Program-made: the position numbers and the translations under genes
The notes under the pieces: generated by a model
Told to the model about the DNA's origin: nothing
The model's input: the letters and a program-made list of their open reading frames with translations, nothing else
Databases searched by the model: none
Shown here: positions 1-4,513 of the stretch, piece by piece
How the letters are laid out: every line of letters starts with the position of its first letter
How positions within the stretch are numbered: position 1 is the stretch's first letter
Assembly: GCA_046303375.1 (NCBI GenBank)
Contig: JBKCGB010000129.1
Location: 1 to 6,706 of the forward strand
Reading direction: 5' to 3'
Length of the DNA: 6,706 nucleotides
Source of the DNA: UBA965 sp046303375
Lineage (GTDB): Bacteria; Chloroflexota; Chloroflexia; Chloroflexales; Roseiflexaceae

Positions 1-372
1 ATAAAAGGCCGCACTCATGTTGACGGCAATGATATCGTTCCATTCCTTGACCGTCACCTGCTCGAGTGGACGCCCCACCTGCCCGAGCACCCCACCCGCA
101 TTGTTGACCAGCACATCAATCCGACCTGTGGTGGTCAGCGCCTCAGTCACAAACTGGTGCACGGCGGCGGCATCGCTGACGTCGACGGTGCGTACATGAC
201 AGGTGCCGCCAGCCGCACGACAGGCCGCCGCTGTCTCGATCAGCTCGTCGCCCAGCAGATCACAGGCCCACACCGTGGCGCCGCGGCTGGCAAAATTCAC
301 TGCAATCGCTCGCCCAAAGCCGTGGGCGGCGCCGGTCACAATCACGGTTTGTCCAGCAAATGCAATATGCAT
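1..372 (-). CDS. Short-chain dehydrogenase/reductase (SDR), N-terminal part, cut by window edge
   Basis: This is the first 124 residues of a classical SDR, an NAD(P)-dependent oxidoreductase of the Rossmann fold, cytoplasmic. Seen in the translation: the cofactor-binding glycine motif TGAAHGFG at residues 13-20, an Asp at the end of the second strand (ACD, residue 38) that in this family usually favours NAD over NADP, an acidic adenine-contact motif VDVSD at 63-67, the structural NNAG at 90-93, and the tetrad Asn in VNMSAAF at 118. The catalytic Ser and YxxxK lie beyond the window, so catalytic competence cannot be judged. The ATG at 372 is preceded by a purine-rich GAGGGGG about 6 nt upstream. 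It lies 12 bp after the stop of the creatininase-like gene, so it is probably the third gene of that operon. The substrate is not predictable. FabG-like 3-oxoacyl reductase or sugar/polyol dehydrogenase are both possible. Confidence 0.9.
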   Translation of the reverse strand, partial: MHIAFAGQTVIVTGAAHGFGRAIAVNFASRGATVWACDLLGDELIETAAACRAAGGTCHVRTVDVSDAAAVHQFVTEALTTTGRIDVLVNNAGGVLGQVGRPLEQVTVKEWNDIIAVNMSAAFY

Positions 373-384
373 GTATCGCCCCCT

Positions 385-1089
385 CTAGCTATCCCAGCCA
401 TCACTGATGAGTGCCCGCGTTTCGCGCACGGCCACATCCCAGATGGCGTGCATTTCGGCGTCGGGGCGTTGGAAGTAGCCCTCGAAGTTACCTTCTTTAT
501 AAAAATTGCGTAACGCTGTGCCGACCAATGTGGCGCGCCCACTGCGGTCAGGCAGATTGACCTGGTGGGTGGGCATGGTGACGCCGGTGAGACGTGTCCA
601 CGGGAAGTTTTCCATCCACGACGCATGACTGCTCAACGGGTCGGTGGCTTTGACTTTGGCCCAGGTCTGTGGCGCACGCCACCAGTTGTGGAATTTGACT
701 TGGGCATCCACGTGATCGGCCATCCACTCGGTGACCAGCCCATCCACTGGGCTATTGCCGCCGTGCCCATTGGCGATGACGATGCGGCGGAAGCCGCTGC
801 GGTACATCGAATTCAAAATGTCACGCACCAGGCTGATATACGTGTCGATGCGCAACGTGATGGTGCCCGGGTAGGCCTGGAAGTAGGGCGCCATACCGTA
901 GCTCACCACCGGGAAGACGGGTACACCCAGTGGCTCAGCCGCATCAACGGCGACTTTTTCGGCTAAAATACTATCGACGCTCAGGCTCAAATAGGCGTGC
1001 TGCTCGGTGCTGCCGAGGGGCAATACGGCACGGTTGTCGTGTGCCAAATACGCCTCGACCTGCATCCAATTCATCTCACTAATGCGCAT
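385..1089 (-). CDS. Creatininase-family amidohydrolase
   Basis: A 234-residue protein of the creatininase family (PF02633 type), binuclear-metal hydrolases of cyclic or linear amides. The family includes creatinine amidohydrolase, the mycofactocin peptidase MftE and a formamidopyrimidine deformylase. Seen: the N-terminal metal motif PLGSTEQHAYLSLSVD (Glu29, His31, Asp39), the PGTITL segment at 74-79, the glycine-rich metal motif NGHGGN at 107-112 (His109), and HASWMEN at 155-161 carrying Glu160. All five expected metal-ligand positions are therefore present. The last motif deviates from the HAG-x-x-ETS form I expect, with Ser for Gly and Asn-Phe for Thr-Ser. Length is slightly short of the usual 240-260. 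The start codon directly follows the transporter stop (TAG then ATG), and a strong AAGGAGG lies 5 nt upstream, inside the transporter gene, suggesting translational coupling. No mycofactocin or creatine genes are nearby, so the substrate is unknown and the name is family-level only. Confidence 0.88.
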   Translation of the reverse strand: MRISEMNWMQVEAYLAHDNRAVLPLGSTEQHAYLSLSVDSILAEKVAVDAAEPLGVPVFPVVSYGMAPYFQAYPGTITLRIDTYISLVRDILNSMYRSGFRRIVIANGHGGNSPVDGLVTEWMADHVDAQVKFHNWWRAPQTWAKVKATDPLSSHASWMENFPWTRLTGVTMPTHQVNLPDRSGRATLVGTALRNFYKEGNFEGYFQRPDAEMHAIWDVAVRETRALISDGWDS

Positions 1090-2025
1090 CTAGGCCTCCT
1101 TGATGGTGTGGGTGGCTGGTGTATTGACCAGCGTGGGCAACAGAATTGACCCAACAATCAACGCGACTCCAATATACTGCAGGAGCGCGAGTGTTTCTCC
1201 TAAAAACAGAATCGCAATCGCACTTGCAGTGGGTGCCTCGAGTACCAAAATCAAGCCACCAATACTGGCCGGGATGTACTTGAGCGACATATTAAAGAGT
1301 GCATAGCCCCCAAGAGTCGGCCCAATGGCCAGCGCCAACAAAATCCCCCATGCTACCACATCACCGACTTGGAACAGCCCTGGAGCCTGTGCGGGTACGA
1401 CCAACGGTGCCATTGCAATAATTGCCAGCAGTGCCACCGACCCACTTGCCATGGTGACGGTCAGCGACGCCCAAGGGTCGACCGTTTCGACGGCGCGCTG
1501 GGTGTAGAGCACATAAAAGGCCTGTAACACGGCGGTGGTGAGCCCCACCGTGATGCCCAACCAGTTGAGTCTGACTTGGGTGGGGTCGTAGAGCTTGACG
1601 AGCAACACCATGCCGATGAGCGATAGCAGGAGCCCGACGATTTGTGGCCAGCGCAATGTTTCACCAAACATGAAGCGCGCGCCGATGGTGACAAATGTGG
1701 GGAAGAGGTAGATGAGCACCACTGCCACTGCGGCCCCGTTGAGTGCCACCGACCAGATCCATAGGGCGTGATAGATGCCAATCGAGATCACACCGAGGAT
1801 AAGCAGTGGGCGCAGGCTCCCCCAGGGAATGCGGAGCGCCTGACGGTTGAATATCATCACCACACTCCCAGCGACCAGCGTCACAAACACATCGCGCCAC
1901 AAGGCTAATGTGACGCCAGGCACCTGATAGACATCGAGCAAATACTTGATGCCTGGGGCGGTGCCGGCCCAGACGATGGCGGCGATGGTGCAGAGGATGT
2001 ACCCCATGCGGGTTGGCGCAGACAT
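1090..2025 (-). CDS. EamA/DMT-superfamily transporter (10 TM)
   Basis: A 311-residue integral inner-membrane protein of the drug/metabolite transporter superfamily, built of two EamA repeats of about 150 residues each. Hydrophobic segments lie at roughly 8-24, 37-58, 72-94, 97-115, 125-144, 154-174, 186-208, 224-244, 254-276 and 280-300, the ten-helix layout of the family. The repeat-end signature appears twice: FMFGETLRWPQIVG followed by a hydrophobic helix (118-144), and LFLGETLALLQYIG followed by a helix (273-300). Family members export or import small metabolites such as amino acids, nucleosides or sugars; the substrate cannot be read from sequence. The ATG at 2025 has AAGGAG 5-6 nt upstream. 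It is the promoter-proximal gene of a probable operon with the creatininase-like and SDR genes, with zero bp to the next start. It probably moves the substrate or product of those enzymes, which is inference from context. Confidence 0.9.
   Translation of the reverse strand: MSAPTRMGYILCTIAAIVWAGTAPGIKYLLDVYQVPGVTLALWRDVFVTLVAGSVVMIFNRQALRIPWGSLRPLLILGVISIGIYHALWIWSVALNGAAVAVVLIYLFPTFVTIGARFMFGETLRWPQIVGLLLSLIGMVLLVKLYDPTQVRLNWLGITVGLTTAVLQAFYVLYTQRAVETVDPWASLTVTMASGSVALLAIIAMAPLVVPAQAPGLFQVGDVVAWGILLALAIGPTLGGYALFNMSLKYIPASIGGLILVLEAPTASAIAILFLGETLALLQYIGVALIVGSILLPTLVNTPATHTIKEA
1095..1101 (-). promoter_or_regulatory. Shine-Dalgarno of the creatininase-like gene, inside the transporter gene
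   Basis: Read on the minus strand this is AAGGAGG, a perfect ribosome-binding sequence, 5 nt before the ATG at 1089. It lies within the last codons of the EamA transporter. This fixes the start of the downstream gene and points to coupled translation of the two. Confidence 0.8.
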
Positions 2026-2068
2026 GCTGACTCCTTGGCAGGTACGAATGTGGTATCTATCTTACCAT

Positions 2069-2089
2069 CCTCTGTGACCACCCTCTGTG
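2069..2089 (-). repeat. Tandem 8-nt direct repeat upstream of the transporter operon
   Basis: On the minus strand CACAGAGG occurs twice with a 13-nt period (plus-strand CCTCTGTG at 2069-2076 and 2082-2089), about 44-64 nt upstream of the transporter start. No good -35 box is visible for this operon, so a pair of direct repeats just upstream could be an activator site. It could equally be chance. Confidence 0.35.
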
Positions 2090-2106
2090 TGGCTTGTTAT
2101 AACATA

Positions 2107-2121
2107 TCGCCCCGTTGGGGC
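2107..2121 (+). repeat. Type A palindrome, copy A1
   Basis: TCGCCCCGTTGGGGC: a 5-bp stem GCCCC/GGGGC with loop GTT. It shares ATA before and TA after with copies A5 and A6 across the transposase. It is preceded by the 10-bp perfect palindrome TGTTATAACA at 2095-2104. Its loop lies 40 nt from the loop of hairpin B1. Confidence 0.85.
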
Positions 2122-2137
2122 TAACCTGGGTTTATGC

Positions 2138-2172
2138 CATCGTAGACCAGGGCGTTGCCCTAGTCTACGATG
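2138..2172. repeat. Type B hairpin, copy B1 (16-bp stem, one mismatch)
   Basis: Arms CATCGTAGACCAGGGC (2138-2153) and its partner at 2157-2172 pair at 15 of 16 positions around the loop GTT; the only mismatch is C2148 against A2162. It shares the core AGGGC-GTT-GCCCTAGT with B2 at 2856-2878, but the outer arm sequence is different and still pairs. Confidence 0.85.
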
Positions 2173-2190
2173 TGTCGCCCCGTTGGGGCT
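2149..2190 (+). repeat. Composite B-A module, left copy (42 nt)
   Basis: 16 nt of B core (AGGGCGTTGCCCTAGT), a 10-nt spacer, then 16 nt of type A (TCGCCCCGTTGGGGCT, the A2 copy at 2175-2189 plus T). The same 16-10-16 arrangement recurs at 2861-2902 on the other side of the transposase with an unrelated spacer sequence. Confidence 0.85.
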
Positions 2191-2218
2191 TAGGTGGTAT
2201 GACGCCCCAACGGGGCGA
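2175..2218. repeat. A2/A3 inverted pair: 15-bp perfect inverted repeat made of two palindromes
   Basis: A2 at 2175-2189 and A3 at 2204-2218 are in opposite orientation, so besides each folding on itself they pair with each other as a 15-bp stem with a 14-nt loop (2190-2203). The opposite orientation resembles paired REP units (BIMEs). As RNA it could stall or protect transcripts coming from the transposase side, but no U-run follows, so I do not call it a terminator. Confidence 0.75.
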
Positions 2219-2270
2219 GATGCATGGGCCTAGGGTACAAGTGTGGACGCCCCAACGGGGCGAGATGCAT
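2201..2270 (-). repeat. 25-nt direct repeat carrying A3 and A4
   Basis: Positions 2201-2225 and 2246-2270 are identical over 25 nt, and each contains one type A palindrome in minus orientation (A3 at 2204-2218, A4 at 2249-2263) followed on the plus strand by GATGCAT. The period is 45 nt. The extended flank differs from that of A1, A5 and A6, so these form a second subfamily of the palindrome. Confidence 0.85.
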
Positions 2271-2283
2271 TCGCCCAAGGCCT

Positions 2284-2299
2284 CATCAGGGGCGTGATG
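2284..2299. repeat. Small hairpin just downstream of the transposase gene
   Basis: CATCA (2284-2288) and TGATG (2295-2299) form a 5-bp stem with a 6-nt loop, about 20 nt past the transposase stop. It could be a subterminal end hairpin of the element or chance. No T-run on the transcript side supports a terminator. Confidence 0.3.
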
Positions 2300-2318
2300 T
2301 GTTTGCTAGGTTTTTCGC

Positions 2319-2777
2319 TTAATCCCACACATAGCGTTCGTCGAATGGGATGTTGTCTTTTTCCAACATAGTGCGGTATTCATGTTGGAATGTTTTTTTG
2401 CGATGATGGACGGCTTGGTTGGCGATATAACGCTCCACTACAGCCCGATCCCGCGGATGGTAACCGACCGAAAATATGCCATATCCACCCTGCCAACGGA
2501 ATGTTGCATAGCGCGTACCTTTGGTCTTGATCCATTTGGATGATCCCGTTTTGATATCCTGCACCAACTCTGCCGGTGAACACGTGCGCGGATGCACAAT
2601 CAGCAGATGGATGTGATCGGCGACCGAGCCAGCTTTGAGCAATGTGCCTTTTTGATTGGTCACAATCCCGCCAATGTAGGCATGGAGTTCATCCCTGATA
2701 TCATCGCCAAGAATTGGCTCCCGATACTTCGTTGAGAAGACTAGATGCACCAAGATTTGTGCGAGCGATTGAGGCAT
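2319..2777 (-). CDS. IS200/IS605-like Y1 (HUH) transposase, RAYT-like
   Basis: A 152-residue protein of the Y1 transposase family (PF01797 type), which nicks and joins single-stranded DNA through a covalent tyrosine link at hairpin ends. Seen: the family-typical start MPQSLAQILVHLVFSTKYRE, the metal-binding HUH motif as ADHIHLLI (His55, His57), the FRWQGGYGIFSVG segment at 93-105, and the catalytic-tyrosine helix VERYIANQAVHH with Tyr117 and Gln121. Length is normal and all key residues are present, so the enzyme looks intact. An in-frame ATG at 2810 would add 11 residues (MGTNTKKEDTH). I prefer 2777 because homologues begin MPQS and AAAGAGG sits 8 nt upstream of it, while 2810 has no ribosome site. 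There is no TnpB or serine-recombinase partner in the window. Flanking palindromes suggest a REP-associated lifestyle. Confidence 0.88.
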   Translation of the reverse strand: MPQSLAQILVHLVFSTKYREPILGDDIRDELHAYIGGIVTNQKGTLLKAGSVADHIHLLIVHPRTCSPAELVQDIKTGSSKWIKTKGTRYATFRWQGGYGIFSVGYHPRDRAVVERYIANQAVHHRKKTFQHEYRTMLEKDNIPFDERYVWD

Positions 2778-2785
2778 ATGGGTAT

Positions 2786-2792
2786 CCTCTTT
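2786..2792 (-). promoter_or_regulatory. Ribosome-binding site that decides the transposase start
   Basis: The minus-strand sequence AAAGAGG lies 8 nt before the ATG at 2777. The alternative ATG at 2810 lacks any purine-rich sequence upstream. Confidence 0.55.
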
Positions 2793-2855
2793 CTTGGTAT
2801 TCGTTCCCATAGACGCGGGCTCTCGATGAGGGCGCGGACGCTGGGCGGGGGGACA

Positions 2856-2878
2856 ACACTAGGGCGTTGCCCTAGTGT
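2856..2878. repeat. Type B hairpin, copy B2 (10-bp perfect stem)
   Basis: ACACTAGGGC (2856-2865), loop GTT, GCCCTAGTGT (2869-2878): a perfect 10-bp stem. The inner core and loop match B1, while the outermost pairs are a different sequence that still pairs. Confidence 0.85.
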
Positions 2879-2902
2879 ATACCATATCGCCCCGTTGGGG
2901 CT
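2861..2902 (+). repeat. Composite B-A module, right copy (42 nt)
   Basis: The first 16 nt and last 16 nt are identical to those of the module at 2149-2190, separated by a 10-nt spacer (GTATACCATA here, CTACGATGTG there). Both modules have the same plus-strand orientation, so they bracket the transposase as direct copies. Confidence 0.85.
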
Positions 2903-2950
2903 AGTATGGACTATGGCTATACCATATCGCCCCGTTGGGGCTAGTATGGA
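2878..2950 (+). repeat. 33-nt direct repeat carrying A5 and A6
   Basis: Positions 2878-2910 and 2918-2950 are identical over 33 nt, with 7 nt (CTATGGC) between them, a 40-nt period. Each contains one type A palindrome (2887-2901 and 2927-2941). Outside the GCCCC/GGGGC stem a second arm pair, CCATA and TATGG, extends each copy into a longer hairpin with a small internal loop (TC against TAG). Confidence 0.9.
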
Positions 2951-2967
2951 TACCCCCTTAGGGGACG

Positions 2968-2995
2968 TGAAGCACAATCAAGATAATGGTATACT
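2968..2995 (+). promoter_or_regulatory. Extended -10 promoter for the UDP-glucose pyrophosphorylase gene
   Basis: TGGTATACT at 2987-2995 is an extended -10 element (TG, one base, TATACT). The best -35 candidate, TGAAGC at 2968-2973 with a 16-nt spacer, is weak, as is common with extended -10 promoters. The start would fall near 3002, giving a leader of about 24 nt. A small palindrome GCATT-TC-AATGC (2996-3007) overlaps the expected start point. Confidence 0.5.
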
Positions 2996-3025
2996 GCATT
3001 TCAATGCGATATATGGAGTATTCTG

Positions 3026-4402
3026 ATGTCACTCGCACAATTTACCGAACGGATGCGGGCGGCACAGCTCGATGAAGCCGCTATTGCGGCCTTTGCTGAT
3101 GCCTACACGCAACTCGCCAGTGGTGCCACGGGCATGATGCCCGAAGCAAGCATTGCACCCGTCACACAATTACCACAACTGTCCGATTTGACCGGCTATG
3201 CGCAGGCGGGGCGTGCTGCCTTGCCGCACACCATCGTGTTGCGCCTCAACGGTGGACTCGGCACGGGCATGGGGCTCGAGCAAGCCAAATCGTTGTTGCG
3301 TGTGCGCAACGGTGATACCTTTCTCGATATCGTGGCCAAACAACACCGTGTCTTGATGGCACAGACGGGCGTCGATTTGCCGCTGTTGTTTATGAACAGC
3401 TTCGCCACCGATGCTGATACGCGCGCCCTGCTGGCGCGCTACCCCGACGTGATGGCCCAATACGTCATCCAAGGGCGTGTCCCCAAAGTGCGTGCCGATA
3501 CACTTGCCCCCATTGACTGGCCAGCACATCCAGCGCTCGAGTGGTGTCCCCCCGGCCATGGCGAACTCTACCGCGTGTTGTGGAGCAGTGGCGTGCTCGA
3601 TGCCCTGATTACTGACGGCTACGAATATCTCTTTTCGGCGAACATCGACAACCTGGGTGCCACTCCCGATACGGCGATATTGGGCTATATGGCGACGCAC
3701 CAGATTCCCTTTTTGATGGAAGTCACCGCCCGCACCGACGCTGATCGCAAGGGTGGCCACTTGGCGCATGCCGAGGGTGGGCGCCTGGTGCTGCGTGAGA
3801 GTGCGCAGTGTCCGGCCGCAGACATGGATGCCTTCCAAGACATTACACGGCACCAGTATTTCAATACCAACAACGTGTGGCTGGCGTTGCGGCCGTTGCG
3901 TGATTTGCTGGCGCAGCACGGGGGTTTTTTGCCACTGCCGATTATCGTCAACCGCAAAACGGTCGATGTGCGCGATGCGACCTCGCCAGCGGTGATTCAG
4001 CTCGAAAGTGCTATGGGCGCGGCGATTGGCCTGATTGCTGGTGCACAAGCAGTGGCGGTGCCGCGCACACGCTTTATGCCGGTCAAAAACTGCCAAGACC
4101 TGCTGGTGCTCCGCTCGGACTGCTTTATGGTCAATGACCAGTACCATGTGGTGCCGGTCGATGATGCGCCGTTGCCGATTGTGACGCTCGACCAGCGTTT
4201 TTATCGCATCATCGCTGATTTTGAAGACCGTTTCGCCGCAGGTGTGCCCTCGCTGCGGCAATGCCAGAGCTTGGTTGTTGAGGGGGATATCACGTTTGCC
4301 GCCGATGTCCATGTGCGTGGTGATGTGGTGCTCCACGCATCCCAGGCTGTACGCCTGGTTGCTGGTGCTCAATTTCAGACAGGAACATACCTAATTCAGT
4401 AA
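3026..4402 (+). CDS. UTP--glucose-1-phosphate uridylyltransferase, eukaryotic-type (UDPGP family)
   Basis: A 458-residue cytoplasmic nucleotidyltransferase making UDP-glucose from UTP and glucose 1-phosphate, the precursor for glycogen/trehalose-type sugars, glycolipids and cell-surface glycans. It belongs to the UDPGP family (PF01704), not to the shorter bacterial GalU family. Seen in order: the nucleotide-binding loop LRLNGGLGTGMG at 72-83 with Lys88 downstream, NGDTFLDI at 95-102, WCPPGHGELY at 173-182, the uridine/sugar site SANIDNLGA at 204-212, FLMEVTARTDADRKGGHL at 229-246, FNTNNVWLAL at 279-288, FMPVKNCQDLL at 350-360 with the catalytic-region Lys354, and a short C-terminal beta-helix-like stretch (VEGDITF to RGDVVL, 418-436). 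Length is near the family norm of 460-500. The ATG at 3026 has GGAG 7 nt upstream. The loop has Gly where Ser or Thr is usual. A UDP-N-acetylhexosamine pyrophosphorylase reading is less likely given the NTNN and PVK motifs. Confidence 0.93.
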   Translation: MSLAQFTERMRAAQLDEAAIAAFADAYTQLASGATGMMPEASIAPVTQLPQLSDLTGYAQAGRAALPHTIVLRLNGGLGTGMGLEQAKSLLRVRNGDTFLDIVAKQHRVLMAQTGVDLPLLFMNSFATDADTRALLARYPDVMAQYVIQGRVPKVRADTLAPIDWPAHPALEWCPPGHGELYRVLWSSGVLDALITDGYEYLFSANIDNLGATPDTAILGYMATHQIPFLMEVTARTDADRKGGHLAHAEGGRLVLRESAQCPAADMDAFQDITRHQYFNTNNVWLALRPLRDLLAQHGGFLPLPIIVNRKTVDVRDATSPAVIQLESAMGAAIGLIAGAQAVAVPRTRFMPVKNCQDLLVLRSDCFMVNDQYHVVPVDDAPLPIVTLDQRFYRIIADFEDRFAAGVPSLRQCQSLVVEGDITFAADVHVRGDVVLHASQAVRLVAGAQFQTGTYLIQ

Positions 4403-4420
4403 TTTTTCATGGAATTACTG
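4397..4420. promoter_or_regulatory. Perfect inverted repeat abutting the metH promoter (possible operator)
   Basis: CAGTAATT (4397-4404) and AATTACTG (4413-4420) are perfect 8-bp arms separated by 8 nt, giving half-site centres 16 nt apart. The left arm covers the stop codon of the upstream gene and the right arm ends exactly where TTGACA begins. That placement fits a dimeric regulator of metH. A terminator is unlikely because the stem is AT-rich and no T-run follows the right arm. Confidence 0.5.
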
Positions 4421-4449
4421 TTGACAGCGCCCCTGCTATCGGGTATACA
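4421..4449 (+). promoter_or_regulatory. Sigma-70 type promoter of metH
   Basis: TTGACA at 4421-4426, a 17-nt spacer, and TATACA at 4444-4449: a perfect -35 and a 5-of-6 -10 at ideal spacing. The transcript would start near 4456, leaving a leader of about 58 nt before the metH ATG. This indicates metH can be transcribed independently of the upstream UDP-glucose gene. Confidence 0.8.
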
Positions 4450-4463
4450 GACTATATGATTAC

Positions 4464-4493
4464 ATAACGTGTGGCGCACCGCTGCTGCGTTAT
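4464..4493 (+). other. Hairpin in the metH leader
   Basis: ATAACG (4464-4469) pairs with CGTTAT (4488-4493) around an 18-nt loop that can hold a 3-bp inner stem. The leader of about 58 nt is too short for a SAM or cobalamin riboswitch. The hairpin ends 9 nt before the ribosome site AAGGAA (4503-4508). Confidence 0.3.
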
Positions 4494-4513
4494 CTACCGA
4501 CGAAGGAACTTGC

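Larger units (their letters stand above)
2107..2950 (-). mobile_element. IS200/IS605-like or RAYT-type element: Y1 transposase with flanking palindromes
   Basis: A small Y1 transposase gene is bracketed by clusters of short perfect palindromes: four type A and one type B at 2107-2270, and one type B and two type A at 2856-2950. IS200/IS605 elements and REP-associated tyrosine transposases are known to act on single-stranded DNA hairpins, so the combination is best read as one element or a REP-like island. GC content of the transposase (about 48% counted over 2341-2580) is lower than that of two counted 60-nt stretches of metH (about 63%), consistent with acquisition. The true ends are not determinable: this family makes no target duplication and I see no uninterrupted site to compare. 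The given limits are simply the outermost palindromes or repeats. Confidence 0.6.

Noticed and set aside
565..966. 133-codon plus-strand frame within the creatininase-like gene
   Set aside because: It overlaps a gene with all family metal motifs, and its own product resembles nothing known to me.
2115..2297. 60-codon plus-strand frame across the left palindrome cluster
   Set aside because: It is made of repeat sequence, has no ribosome site, and gives a repetitive product with no coding signature.
2878..2950. Two 33-nt repeats as a mini CRISPR array
   Set aside because: The gap between repeats is only 7 nt, there are only two copies, no cas genes are present, and the repeat core also occurs outside the array in both orientations.
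2745..3026. 93-codon plus-strand frame spanning the transposase 5' end and right repeats
   Set aside because: It overlaps the transposase start, runs through palindromes, and has no family resemblance.
3421..3439. GCGCGCC/GGCGCGC hairpin
   Set aside because: It lies inside the UDP-glucose gene coding for RALLAR and is explained by GC-rich Arg and Ala codons.
4342..4358. CCAGGC/GCCTGG hairpin near the 3' end of the UDP-glucose gene
   Set aside because: It is within coding sequence about 45 nt before the stop and has no T-run; probably chance.
3170..4372. 400-codon open frame on the minus strand, opposite the UDP-glucose gene
   Set aside because: It is the mirror of a well-supported gene with clear family motifs. 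Its product is rich in His, Arg and Gln without recognisable domains, and such antisense frames arise from GC-biased codon use.
4397..4420. Rho-independent terminator after the UDP-glucose gene
   Set aside because: The stem is AT-rich, overlaps the stop codon, and is followed by TTGACAGCGC rather than a T-run.
4450..4513. SAM or cobalamin riboswitch before metH
   Set aside because: The leader after the predicted start is about 58 nt, too short for either class, and no B12-box or SAM-I/II core sequence is visible.
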